Assembly (NCBI GenBank): GCA_034440455.1
Contig: JAWXCB010000033.1
Span: forward strand, 1-64,000
Origin: JAWXCB01 sp034440455
GTDB lineage: Bacteria; Bacteroidota; Bacteroidia; Chitinophagales; CAIOSU01
DNA length: 64,000 bases
Direction: 5' to 3'
This document shows, in pieces, positions 18,109-29,100 of this stretch. The notes under the pieces are model-generated. The model was not told where the DNA came from, searched no databases, and saw only the letters and a program-made list of their open reading frames with translations. The translations under genes were made by a program, and so were the position numbers. Numbering within the stretch: position 1 is the first letter of the stretch; every line of letters starts with the position of its first letter.

Positions 18109-19305
18109 ATGAAACCCCTCTCTCATTTCCTGCTCCTTCTTCTTGTAATAGCTTCCTGTGAAAAAGACACTGGAAAGTGTGGCAACACATGGGAAGCCGA
18201 CCCTGTGGGGCAGTGGTATGTAGGAGACTTGCACGTACACGCCACCGGAGCCAGCAACGATACAGGCGGTGATTCCTATCCCGAAGATGTGAAGCGCGTG
18301 GCGATTGAAAGAGGATTGGATTTTGTGGTATTAACAGACCATAGTAACAGCACCGGCAGCGATGCCACCACCACCGATGAAGATTCGCTCTTGTTCAATC
18401 AGGGACCTGAATTCCCGTATTGGGATAGCGCTGCTTTTTATACTGACGCTAATTTTTTGATGATTGATGGCAATGAAATCAGCCCCGTGAATCTCGATAA
18501 TAATATCCCGACAGGACATATCGGTTGCGTGCCGATGGATTTAAGTGCCTTCAATAAAGAGTATGTGTTCACCGACCGCCCCAAGGGAACGGTGAATGGC
18601 GCAAATGCAATGAGCCAGGCGACTGCGGCAGGATGTTTCAAAATATTAAACCACCCATACGCCCTCATCAAGTGGATAGCTTACGATTGGACAAGCTATG
18701 ATTATGATGCGATGGAAATTTGGAACGGCACCATCGGCTTCGACCCTTATGGTGACGAAGATGCATACCAAGCGTGGATATGTGATTTGCTTGCAGGCAA
18801 GCAGGTGACGCCCATCGGCAGCAGCGACTGCCACCGCGTAAACACAGCGCCTCCCGGCACAGGGCTGAATCCCGCTTTGGGCTATCCTTCCACTGCGGTG
18901 TTCGCGCAGAGCTTATTGTGGAACAACATTATGCAAGGCTTGAAGAATGGCGATGTTGCCATTTTTGAAGGCGAAAGCAGGCTTTTTATTAATGACTATA
19001 CCGAAAATAAATGCCACGCCAACGGAAATAATATTTCTTGGCTCAGGCTGCGCGGAAAAGCTGATTCCAAATTGCAAAACGCTGTGTTGAAGCTGCATCT
19101 TTATACCTCCTGCAACGACACGCGCCCAAGCACGGATACCTATCCTGTGGCTGCCGACACAGTGCTGCACGAAGCGGCAATAACGCCCGGAGAATCATTT
19201 GATATAGCGGTGAAAGTGAGCGCAGGCGCAGGCGTTTATAACGCCACGCTTAAAGGAAGCGGCTTCCATTATTTCGCCATCAGCAAAGCAATTGTTGTAA
19301 AATAA
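18109..19305 (+). CDS. PHP-domain metallohydrolase lipoprotein (CehA/McbA type)
   Basis: A 398-aa lipoprotein: hydrophobic SHFLLLLLVIASC with the lipid-modified Cys near residue 17. The PHP catalytic motifs are visible in order: GDLHVHATG near residue 43, VVLTDHSNS near 80, DGNEISP near 125, a conserved His in LNHPYAL near 183, and GSSDCHR near 243. These supply the metal-binding His/Asp set of CehA/McbA-type hydrolases. Substrates in the family range from phosphate esters to carbamates. Probably periplasmic or surface exposed. Monocistronic by position. Confidence 0.8.
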   Translation: MKPLSHFLLLLLVIASCEKDTGKCGNTWEADPVGQWYVGDLHVHATGASNDTGGDSYPEDVKRVAIERGLDFVVLTDHSNSTGSDATTTDEDSLLFNQGPEFPYWDSAAFYTDANFLMIDGNEISPVNLDNNIPTGHIGCVPMDLSAFNKEYVFTDRPKGTVNGANAMSQATAAGCFKILNHPYALIKWIAYDWTSYDYDAMEIWNGTIGFDPYGDEDAYQAWICDLLAGKQVTPIGSSDCHRVNTAPPGTGLNPALGYPSTAVFAQSLLWNNIMQGLKNGDVAIFEGESRLFINDYTENKCHANGNNISWLRLRGKADSKLQNAVLKLHLYTSCNDTRPSTDTYPVAADTVLHEAAITPGESFDIAVKVSAGAGVYNATLKGSGFHYFAISKAIVVK

Positions 19306-19333
19306 ACTGCACTTTGCACAGTGTTACTATGAC

Positions 19334-22300
19334 TCAATGCAACAGCAATTTCCTCGAAATCATTTTCTCGCCCAAGTATGCTCTCAGTAAATAAATTCCT
19401 GCCGGATTAGTGGAGATGTCAATTTGCTCTGTAACAATTCCGTCATTCGAAATTTTTTCAGTAACATAAATCTCCTTTCCAAGCGCATTATAGATTTCGA
19501 TCCGCACAGGAGTATTCTCCTGTATTGATTGATAGTGTAGATTGAATAATCCCTCGTTCGGATTTGGGAAAACAAGCAGTTCAAAGTTTTCATCTGTATC
19601 TTCAATTACATCAGAGTTTTTTGCAGCGGAATTGACAACAGTAAAATTTACCGTAATCGCTGCGCCTGCCGTGCCCGTTGCCGCTCTGCCGGAATAAGGC
19701 GTCACCGTGAGCGTATGACTTCCCAGCGTGGGCGTCCACGCATTGTATTTTCCGCTGTTGTCGCCTTGAATGGTATAAGGCGCGATGTTTTCAATCATAT
19801 AATTCGCATTGTCGTCATAATTAAATCGAATGCTGCCCACTATGGGAGGATTGGTGTTTGCGCGTATGCTGAGTTTATTGCCTGTCAATGCAAAATCAAT
19901 CACAGCTCCATTCACAAACTGGCGTATATCCTGATGAGTTGTCGCGCTCACTAAAGTAAGGCTCGTTACTGCGTTGCCACCGCAGGGCGCATTGCCCGTG
20001 TTGCCCCCCACGCAGTTGCCGCAGCCATCAATGAAAGCAGAGCCGTTGCACACTTCGTTGCAATCTTTGTTTGTATTATTTCCAAAGCAGATTCCGCAAT
20101 CGTCTTTATCTGAGTTGGCAACATGCCCTGAGTTTCCGCCAGAACAAATACCGCAGGCATCTAAAAATGCAGTGCCGTTTATATCACCATTGCAATCAGT
20201 ATTCACAGATTGGTTGGTGACAGTAAATGAAATTGTTTTTGGATTGCCACTGCTGCCCGTTGCATATTTTCCTGAATATGCAGTTGCGGTGAGGGTATAT
20301 GAACCGGGCGCAACATTCCATTTCTTATAGACACCGCTGTTGTCACCGGCAAGCACAAATGGTCCGGTATTTTCAATAGTAATTGAACCATTTAAATTAA
20401 ACTTCACGCTGCCCACTGTGCTTGCGCAAAGCGCAACGCGGATGTTGATGTTCGGGGTGTTGTATAAATTAATTATCGCACCATCCATGAGCGGTTGAAT
20501 ATCATTTGTAGAATTTGCCTGCACGAGAATGAAGTTTTCAATGCGTAATGAACAGGGTTCCGGTTGGCAACCGCTGTTGGGAACAATGCCTGTATTTCCT
20601 CCCGCGCACACACCGCAGTTGTCAATCTGCGCAGTGCCAAAACATACTCCGTTGCAATCTTTGTTTGCATTGTTTCCAAAACAAATTCCACAATCGTCTT
20701 TATCAGAGTTGGCAATATGTCCTGTATTTCCACCCGAACAAATTCCGCAATCATCGTGAAATGCATTTCCGTTGGGAACGCCATTGCAATCAGTAACAGC
20801 AGATTGATTGATAATCGTGAAGGAAACAATTTTAGGAATTCCCGCTGTGCCACCGCCCCCGCTTGCGGAATAGGGCGTAACGCTCACTGTGTATTGTCCC
20901 ACGCCCACATTCCACTTTGTGTAGTTGCCTGCATTATCACCCGCAATAGAAAATGGCAACGAACTTTCGGTGCGCGTGAAATTTCCATTCACAAAAAACT
21001 TCACGCTTTTCACATCAGTAGAACATGGATTCGCGCGAATGCTGAACGAGTTGTATGTATTCAGATTAATCGTGTCTTCATCTTCAAGCAAGCCGATTTC
21101 TCCAGCCGTTCCGCTATACATCAGTGAAAGTGATTGAATCTGCAACACACATGCAGGCACGTTTTGGTCAAACACAGTGAGATTAAATGTGCCTGATGCG
21201 CTGGCGGATTGGTCGCTTGCAGTTACGCGAATAGCATAAGTCCCGATGTGTGCAGCCGAAGGTGTTCCGCTGAACATTCTTGTTGCAACATTGAATGAAA
21301 GCCATGCAGGTAAACTGTTTCCGTTTTGCAGCGAAGCGGAATACGTGAGCGCATCGCCATCGGAGTCGGTAAATTTATTTGCAGGAAACTGAAAGCTGAA
21401 CAACGAGTTGATAGGCGTTGTGAGATTAGAAAACGGACTCGTTAATTGTGGAGGCTGATTGACGCTTGTTCCAAATGGAGTGATGTACGTTTCCTTGCGC
21501 GTATCATTGCGCGTGTTTTTACCGCCATTGCTCACGATAAGTTGGTTGCCGATAATTTTCGCAGTTGCAGAAAAGAGCACAAGCGGCAACTGTCCCAGCG
21601 TTGACCACCTGTTTGTTGCCGGATTGAATTGCAGGATGTTTTGATTGCCGGTGCCTTCAAAGCCACCGCTCACGAGAATAATTTTTCCATTATGCACAAA
21701 AGTGCCCGGCTCGTGATGCGAAATAGGAGAGGGGAGATTTACGCCATCGCTCCATGTATTTGTGGCAGGGTCATAAATATCTACCTGTGCCGCTTCCGAG
21801 CGCGGACCATCGTGATTGTATTGTCCGCCAATAGCATAAATTTTTCCGTTCAACCTCACCGCAGCGAAGTGATTGCGCGGGTCAGGCATGGCAGCGCGTA
21901 AAGTCCATCCGGCAGTATGATTATTCAAGTCAAGCATATAGTGCGCAGAAGAAGCAGTTCTCCTGTTGGGCATCAATCCGCCAAAGAAGTGGATTTTATT
22001 GTTCACCAAAACCGCTGCGCCACCGTCCCGCGCAACAGGCAATGCCGGACCCGTGCTCCATGTGTTTGTGGTTGTGTTGAAGATCTGCACGTCCGTCACT
22101 GCCTGCAACGCCTTCATGCGTCACGAGCACCGGCATTTGCGGCAGAATCGTCCATTGGTTCGTTGCAGGATTATATGCTTCGGAAATCGGCTGATAGGTG
22201 ATTTGCCCGATGCTGGTGTTGGTATAAACTCCTGTAAAAACATACATCTTATTATTCACCGCCACCGACATTCCTTCCCAACGAGCGCCATGTGTTGAAG

Positions 22301-22388
22301 CAGCCTGTGTCCATGAGAAAGGCTGCGCAAAACTGGGAGAAACCAAAAGCAGGAAAGCCATGAGGAATAGGAGATAGATATTTTTCAT
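19334..22388 (-). pseudogene. T9SS-exported kelch protein, frameshifted in the kelch domain
   Basis: Two overlapping frames form one gene. 22388-21996 carries a signal peptide (SPSFAQ) and the first kelch blades up to PVLVTHEGVAGS. 22117-19334 resumes with VTDVQIFNTTTNTW. The break is near 22096-22130, and about one blade core (GKIWVIGG-like) seems missing as well, so a small deletion is likelier than a single-base error. Next come an Ig-like/cadherin-like domain, three similar beta-sandwich modules, four to five Cys-rich units (DCNG...CGxCxGGNTG), and a type A Por sorting domain (FPNPNEGLFNL...GIYLLRAYL...RKLLLH). It is a surface protein if intact; ligand unknown. Assembly error is possible. 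Confidence 0.75.
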
Positions 22389-22588
22389 AACGATAGTTAT
22401 CAGGGACTTCGCGAAAGCTCAAGATAGTTTACCATAGTTGTAAAGGCGAGAAGGAATTGGAAATTACTCGGCAGGACCCAATAGAGAGCGATTATTGCTC
22501 CAAATACTACAATAAACATTCGACTATGAATAATCCGTTTCGCTAAGTCACGAAATTTTTCGATTTTTAGGCTTTCTTATCACAGCCT

Positions 22589-23629
22589 ATGAAAAGAATA
22601 GCCTTTATTTTAGTCAGTTTGTTTACCTGCGTGAGTTTGTTTGCGCAGGATATTCATTTCTCCCAATTCTATAATTCACCGCTCACACTGAACCCTGCAT
22701 TGACGGGAAAGATGAATGGCGTGTTCCGCTTCGGGCTGAACTACCGCAACCAATGGTTTACGCTTTCCAATGAAAAAACACCGTTTGCTACTTATGCAGG
22801 CTCATTTGACGCGCCTATCCGCTTTCGCAAAGATGCGCTGGGCGTTGGTTTGGTATTGGTAAATGACCGCTCCGGTCAGGGTAATTTAAACAACATGCTT
22901 GTTCTTGGTTCTGTTGCTTATCACCTTGGCATCGGGAGTTCGGGAAAGCATTCTATCTCGCTTGGCGTGCAGGGCGGCTACAATCAGAAAAGGTTGAATT
23001 CGGGCGATTTGCTTTTTTTCAATCAATTCAACGGCACCACGTTTGACCCCGCAAGTCCTTCTGGCGAAACAAATCTGAATGATAAAGTTGGTTTTTTTGA
23101 TTTGAATATCGGCATCATCGGCAATTCAAAAGTAACGGACAAGGTGAATGTGTATGCGGGTTTTTCCGCATTTCACCTTACGCAGCCGGAAGAATCATTT
23201 CTTGATGCGGGTGATGAAAGCCTGCCGTTGCGTTTCGTTGTTCATGCGGGCGCTGAGTATGTGTTTCATCCGCGTATTGCGCTGTTGCCTTCCATGATTT
23301 ATATGCGCCAGCGTGCAGCCGACCAGTTGAATCTGGGAACTGCTTTTGTGTTTCGTCTCACTGAAACCGAGAACACGATGTTTTATCTTGGAGGTTATTA
23401 CAGAATGCTTCCTTCTTCAAAATCAAACGGCAGCAACCTTTCGGATGCATTCATCGCGTATACTGCATTTGAGTATAAAAACTTTAAAGCGGCTTTCAGC
23501 TTTGATGCAACGATGTCTGATTTAAGTCAGGCTCCAAAAGCTGCAGGAGCATTTGAGGTTTCGCTCACTTATACGCATCCGTTTCTACTGCCAAATATGA
23601 AGACGTTGTTATTCTGCCCAAGATTCTAA
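22589..23629 (+). CDS. PorP/SprF family type IX secretion outer-membrane protein
   Basis: A 346-aa protein with a signal peptide (about 20 residues, ending SLFAQ) and the hallmark start of PorP/SprF proteins, DIHFSQFYNSPLTLNPALTGKMNGVFRFGLNYRNQW. It is followed by barrel strands and the family segment FSAFHLTQPEESF near residue 200. PorP-type barrels anchor T9SS cargo or motor-linked parts at the outer membrane. The next gene, 104 bp downstream, is PorE-like, and this PorP-PorE order suggests a core envelope module. A closely related protein is at 31645-32670. Confidence 0.9.
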   Translation: MKRIAFILVSLFTCVSLFAQDIHFSQFYNSPLTLNPALTGKMNGVFRFGLNYRNQWFTLSNEKTPFATYAGSFDAPIRFRKDALGVGLVLVNDRSGQGNLNNMLVLGSVAYHLGIGSSGKHSISLGVQGGYNQKRLNSGDLLFFNQFNGTTFDPASPSGETNLNDKVGFFDLNIGIIGNSKVTDKVNVYAGFSAFHLTQPEESFLDAGDESLPLRFVVHAGAEYVFHPRIALLPSMIYMRQRAADQLNLGTAFVFRLTETENTMFYLGGYYRMLPSSKSNGSNLSDAFIAYTAFEYKNFKAAFSFDATMSDLSQAPKAAGAFEVSLTYTHPFLLPNMKTLLFCPRF

Positions 23630-23636
23630 ATGATTT

Positions 23637-23717
23637 TTTTTCACGCAAAGGCGCAAAGGCGCAGAGCTATTCTTGCTAAAAATTTCTCCATTGTGTGCTT
23701 TGCGTCTTTGCGAGAAA
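23637..23717. repeat. Palindromic intergenic repeat, GCAAAGACGC family
   Basis: CACGCAAAGGCGCAAAGGCG at the left and CTTTGCGTCTTTGCGAGA at the right are inverted. The element ends 16 nt before the ATG at 23734 and extends that reading frame artificially. Confidence 0.6.
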
Positions 23718-23733
23718 TACAAAACCACTGCAC

Positions 23734-25788
23734 ATGCGATTGATTTTACTTTTATGTCTCGCTTCTTTTTGTATTGCTTCTGAAACAGTTGTAGCGCAGA
23801 ACGCATGGGAAGCAGAGCCAATATCTTCGATGGATTCCATGTTGAAGCAGATTGCGATTAAAGGCTGGCGGAAAAAAGTATTTATCGCTGACGACTTGCT
23901 TGCCGGTGGCGACCCGATAACCGCAATCAAGGTGTATGAAATGGCGCTAAAGGAAAGACCGAAAGACCGCTATACGCTCTATAAAATCGGAGAAGCGAAT
24001 TATTCGATTCGCCATTATCCCAATGCGCAGAAATGGTATGAACAATTGCTCGCTGTTGACACGGTGAAATATCCGTTTGCGCGTTACTATCTCGCAAAGA
24101 GTTTAAAATATCAGGGATTGTATGAAAAAGCGATTTTGGAATTCAATCACTTTCACGTATCAAATCCCAAGTTGAAAAAGTCAGCGGATAAATTGAAAAT
24201 CGAAGATTTGAAAAGCCGCATTGCAACAGAAGTGGAAGGCTGCAAATTGGGTTTGCAATACGCTCTTGAAACGACTAAACGCATTGAAATGCTGAACATT
24301 GGCGCGGGCATCAACCATCCGCTCACCGACCTTTCACCGCGCTTAGTGAATGACTCAACTTTACTGTATGCTGCATTGCTTCCCGATTCAGCATTCATCG
24401 TGCAAGACACAACCGACAAGCGCTTCACGCGCATGATTACTGCGCAGAAAGTTGCCGATGTGTGGCAAAACCAACAGATGTTTGATTTCCGTTACAACAA
24501 TGGCACCTATCACGTGGGTAATGGAATTTACTCGCCTGACGGCAAGCGTTTTTATTTCACGCGCTGCTCGGAAGTGAAAGGCGGCATTCGCTGCCAGATT
24601 TATGAAAGCATGATGACGGATACTTTATGGAGCGAGCCTGTCGCGCTGAATGAATCGGTGAACGGTGAATTTTCTTCCACACATCCTGTGGTGGTAACCA
24701 ATGAGAAAGGCGAAGAAATTTTATTTTACGCATCCAATCGCCCGGGTGGAACAGGGGGATTCGATATTTGGCAAGTGACACGCGATGCAGGCGGCAATTT
24801 CACCAACATTCAAAATCCGGGAACAATCATCAATACCTATTATGATGAAATGACTCCTTACTTTGATGTAAAAAATCAAACGCTCTATTTCAGTTCTGAG
24901 GGCAGAATTAATATTGGCGGACATGATATTTATTCCTCAAAAAAAGATGCGCAGGGAAATTGGGGCGAGCCGCAGAACATGGGCATTCCTGTTAATTCAA
25001 GCGTTGATGATTTGTATTTCGCGCAGGGTGAAAATAAAAACAAAGGATTTTTAGTATCGAATCGTCCGGGGGGATTATCTCCGAAAAGTCCTACTTGCTG
25101 TGATGATATTTGGTCGTTTAAATTTCCGCCCAACATCGTGTTTGTTGAAGGTTGGGTGACTGATGACAGCACGGGCGAGCGCATCCGCGAAGGTATGGTG
25201 GAATTTTATGATGCTGAAACCGACAGTCTTGTGGCATCTGCGCCTATCACTGCTGATGGATATTACAAAGTGAAACTGAAAGGCGATAAAAATTACAGGG
25301 TCGTAGCAACCAGCCCTGAATATTTTGATGCGGAGACAACCGTGAACACGATGAACCGCGAAGAAGGCGAAACAATGAAACAGGATATTGCAATGGAAAA
25401 GCGTCCTTACCATGTAGGTTTGAAGATGGGCATTGTATATTATGATTTCGACAAATCAAAACTGCGCGATGACTCGCGTCCGGTGTTGGATAACATTGTT
25501 GCAACATTGAAAAACTATTCAGCAATTATTGAAACAGGCGGGCATACAGATGATATGGGCGATGTTCCCTACAACATGAAACTTTCGGTGCGCAGAGCGG
25601 AAGCGGTGTATAATTATTTGGTGCGTAAGGGAGTGCCGAAAGAACAATTAACACAAAAAGGCTATGGGGAAACGGTGCCTGTTGCGCCCAACAAACATCC
25701 TGATGGAAAGGATAATCCGCAGGGTAGGCAGATGAACCGCAGGGCGGAATTCACGGTGGTAGGGGAGTATAAGCCGGTAAAGCAGTAA
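23734..25788 (+). CDS. PorE-like OmpA family protein (TPR, propeller, CRD, OmpA)
   Basis: The ATG at 23734 gives a signal peptide (RLILLLCLASFCIASETVVAQ); the frame upstream is repeat-derived. Order of domains in 684 aa: TPR-like helices at about 50-140 (AIKVYEMALKERPKDRYTLYKIGEANY), PD40/beta-propeller at about 235-455 (YSPDGKRFYFTRCSE, ILFYASNRPGGTGGFDIW, FLVSNRPGG), a carboxypeptidase-regulatory-like domain at about 470-545 (VEGWVTDDSTGERI), and an OmpA peptidoglycan-binding domain at about 565-684 (YYDFDKSKLRDDSRPVLD, GHTDDMGD). This is the architecture of Porphyromonas PorE, which tethers the T9SS ring to peptidoglycan. It sits beside a PorP gene. Confidence 0.88.
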   Translation: MRLILLLCLASFCIASETVVAQNAWEAEPISSMDSMLKQIAIKGWRKKVFIADDLLAGGDPITAIKVYEMALKERPKDRYTLYKIGEANYSIRHYPNAQKWYEQLLAVDTVKYPFARYYLAKSLKYQGLYEKAILEFNHFHVSNPKLKKSADKLKIEDLKSRIATEVEGCKLGLQYALETTKRIEMLNIGAGINHPLTDLSPRLVNDSTLLYAALLPDSAFIVQDTTDKRFTRMITAQKVADVWQNQQMFDFRYNNGTYHVGNGIYSPDGKRFYFTRCSEVKGGIRCQIYESMMTDTLWSEPVALNESVNGEFSSTHPVVVTNEKGEEILFYASNRPGGTGGFDIWQVTRDAGGNFTNIQNPGTIINTYYDEMTPYFDVKNQTLYFSSEGRINIGGHDIYSSKKDAQGNWGEPQNMGIPVNSSVDDLYFAQGENKNKGFLVSNRPGGLSPKSPTCCDDIWSFKFPPNIVFVEGWVTDDSTGERIREGMVEFYDAETDSLVASAPITADGYYKVKLKGDKNYRVVATSPEYFDAETTVNTMNREEGETMKQDIAMEKRPYHVGLKMGIVYYDFDKSKLRDDSRPVLDNIVATLKNYSAIIETGGHTDDMGDVPYNMKLSVRRAEAVYNYLVRKGVPKEQLTQKGYGETVPVAPNKHPDGKDNPQGRQMNRRAEFTVVGEYKPVKQ

Positions 25789-25907
25789 AAAAATCCTGCT
25801 TTCATCTTGCATTTCTTGCCTCTTTTTTGTTTCTTCAATCTACTTCTGTTTTAAAATCCTCCCATAGCATAAGACTTCTACACTTTTTTCGTTAACGCAT
25901 TATTCAG

Positions 25908-25993
25908 GGCAGTTCTAAAAAGTCTACCAACTACACCATCTCCTTTTAGAAAGGGATGGGGTGAGGCGATAAAAAGCAATTTTTAGAACCGCC
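25908..25993. repeat. 86-nt palindromic element, sibling of the one inside pheA
   Basis: Terminal inverted repeats GGCAGTTCTAAAAA (25908-25921) and TTTTTAGAACCGCC (25980-25993), with an internal CATCTCCTTTTAGAAAGGGATGGGGTGAGG hairpin (split here by position: 25936-25965). The element at 56003-56089 has the same ends and the same inner hairpin type. This copy is intergenic and serves as the outgroup for the in-gene insertion. Confidence 0.75.
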
Positions 25994-26021
25994 ATTCAGG
26001 GAATCAACTGAAATGTTGTAA

Positions 26022-26054
26022 TTTGGAGTAAGTGTTTTAACCTACTTATTTTTG
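26022..26054 (+). promoter_or_regulatory. Bacteroidota-type promoter of the giant PKD gene
   Basis: TTTG at 26022-26025, a 21-nt spacer, and TATTTTTG at 26047-26054 match the Bacteroidota primary-sigma consensus TTTG / TAnnTTTG. Transcription would start near 26061. Confidence 0.6.
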
Positions 26055-26152
26055 GGTAGAACTAAACTGAAACGGTTCCCTGTGTGTTAGCAACATTACA
26101 GTTTGAATCGTTTACACAATTGTTAAATTCAGGCTTCAAATACCCCTTGTCC

Positions 26153-29100
26153 GTGAATCTGCGAAAGCTGTATATCGTTTGGAGTTTGTGCCTTGCATTT
26201 CTTTTCGGAGAAGTGAAAGCGCAGAGTGCATGTTTTACAATGGAAAATTTGGGTGGACAACCTATTTCGGCAGGTTGTATTCCTGATATGATTATCCAGT
26301 TTTTAGATTGTTCAAATGTTCCGTTTAGAAGCATTGATAACGGTGATGCCTATAATTCCCACTTATGGAGATTTGGCTATAGGGGCGACCCCACTTCCAA
26401 TGTGCAAAGCCCGGTGTTTGGTTATTTTCAATCAGATACATTCACCATTACATTAACAGTTACCGCAGATGGAAGCAACTACACAACAGCGACCAACTCC
26501 GTTATTGTTTATGAATCGCCTTTTGTGGATATGAGCGTAACGCCAGCAACAGGCTGCAATCCGCTCACTGTTTGTTTCACCGACCTTTCTACTTCGCCAA
26601 GCAGTTCCATCGTAAGCAGGATTTGGGATTTTGGCGATGGAGCAATTTCACCGCAGCAGAGTCCTTGTCACACCTACAATATTCTTCCGCAGCAAAACTG
26701 TTTCTCGCCTACGCTGCGCGTGGAGAATGCGCTTGGATGCGTTGCAGCGCGAACATTTCAAAATATGATTTGTGTTGACCGCCCGCCTGTGGCGAATTTC
26801 AATTCCAACCTGCGCACCTTATGCACGCCACCTTACACGGTAAATTTTTCCTTTACCGGATTTTTAGAGCAAGGAAACAACGCAACTTATCAGTGGAATT
26901 TTGGCGATGGCACATCGGGAACAGGAGCAAATCCCTCACATACCTACACAAACGACAGCACCTTTGATGTAACATTAACTATTACTGATACTGATTGCAA
27001 CCTCAGCAGCACAATCACAAAAGACGCATGGATAAACACCCGTGAAATCAATGCAAATTTTGTTGTGACGGAAACGGTGCTTTGCGCAGGCGGCAGCACT
27101 CAGTTCATCAACACTTCTGATGGAACGGATTCTGCAAACTTTACCTACCTGTGGAACTTTGGTTTCCCGGGAGGTTTTTCAAATCAAAAAGACCCGAATT
27201 TTCCTTTTCCAGGTCCGCCACCGGGTTCTCCGCCAATCACATATACTGTTTCGATTACGGTTTCAGACCCTGCGGGCTGCACGGATGTTGAAACAAAAAC
27301 AGCGCTTATTACCGTGAACCCTGCGCCCAACGCAAACTTTACTGCAAACGATACTTCAAGTTGCCAAGCGCCTTTTACAGTTACATTTACTGCGCAAACG
27401 ACTTGCGCCACTTGCACTTTCACTTGGGATTTCGGTGTTCAACCAATTGTAACATCCACCGCTCGAAACCCAACATTTACTTACGACACCACCGGCAGTT
27501 TTTCAGTTTCATTTGAAGTAACGGATAATATTTACGGATGCACCGGCACACGTGTGAAAAGCGGGTACATCAATATTGCTCCGCGCAACTTCAGATTCGC
27601 GATGGATAGAAACAAAGGATGTGCGCCTTTGCAGGTAAGATTTATTGATGTTTCAACTATTATTTTCAATGACCCGATAACCGGCTTTGTGTGGGATTTT
27701 GACGACCCGGCTTCGGGAGCAAACAACACTTCAAATCTTTCTAATCCCGTGCATGTGTTTAATGATACAGGAAAATATGCGGTGGAGATGTGTGTTGTCA
27801 CTCAATCAGGCTGCACAGGATGTTTTACAGATACCGTGTATGTAGGTGTTAAACTGACTCCGAGTTTCACGATTAATCCAAGTCCTGCTTGCGTAAATGA
27901 GATTGTAAATTTTATAAACACAACGAATGACAGCATCTTGCCTCCGGGCGAAACTGTTCGCTATTATTGGGAGTTGCCCGGAGGGGAATTCGTGCGCGAC
28001 CCGCCTCCGCGCTTTTATGAGGAGCCTGATACGCTCACAATAAAACTTGCAGCGGGAATTTATGGATGTTTTGATACGATAGAAAAACAACTGATCATCA
28101 ACTTTCCCAAAGCTGAATTTTATTTTGAACAGGATTGTGCCAATCCGGGCGTAGTGGAATTTACAGACACTTCGGAAAAAGCAGATACATGGCTTTGGCG
28201 CTTTGGTGATGGAGATACTTTGGCTGATGTGCAGAATCCAACGCATACATACGATTCTTCGGGAACATACAACGTCACGTTAGTAGTTTCAAATGACTCG
28301 ACAGGGTGTATTGATAGTTTTTCCCTCAGCGTTACTATTTCAATACTTGATCTGGATTTTGACGTGGATAAAACAGTGGCATGCTTTGGCGAGCCGGTTA
28401 CATTTACAAATCGCTCTACGGGGTTAGGTACGGTTCCCACGTGGAATTTTGGCGATGGAACAACCGGGACAGGGCAAACAGCAACTCATACATATACCAC
28501 CCCTGGTCTTAAAACCATAAAGATGGTTGTGACTGACGCGCTGGGGTGCAGAGATTCTGTTGTGCTGGTCAATCACATTAACATCACTGGCGTAACTGCC
28601 GATTTTTCTGCTTCCCCGCTCATCGGGTGTATTCCTCCGACAGGCACAGGAAATACAGTAACATTTACAAGCAATTCCACTCCGCAGGGCAGCCCGATAA
28701 CACGTTATTACTGGACTTTCGGAGATGGTTCTCCTGTTGACTCAACGAGCGGTGCAATTGTATCACATACCTACACAACGCCCGGAACATATACCGTGAC
28801 GTTGCGTGTGCGCACAGCATCGGGTTGTGAAGACACCGAAGTGAAAGCGAACTACATCAACATGCGGCAGCCGAATGCAAATTTCACCACTGCCGGTACG
28901 GTTTTTTGCAGAGACCAAGTGGTGACCACTACAAACACCACGCAGGGTGGCGGCACGTTCACATGGAATTTTGGCTGCAACACATGTAGTGATGTAATTG
29001 GAATCAATCCTTCTTACGTTTATACTGACACAGGAACATTTACCATCACGATGAACGTAGTGGATGCAAACGGTTGCGTGGATGATGCGCCACCCGTTAC

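Larger units (their letters stand above)
25789..26083. other. Intergenic region holding a palindromic element and a promoter
   Basis: Contains the 86-nt palindromic element at 25908-25993 and the TTTG/TAnnTTTG promoter at 26022-26054 described separately. No gene. Confidence 0.5.

Noticed and set aside
20564..21127. Long plus-strand frame of 187 codons
   Set aside because: It is antisense to the kelch/T9SS gene, with no protein family features; a shadow of a GC-biased coding region.
26084..26152. GTG at 26084 as start of the PKD protein
   Set aside because: It would place 23 residues before the signal peptide; the GTG at 26153 gives a normal n-region. Not excluded, because the predicted transcript start near 26061 covers both.
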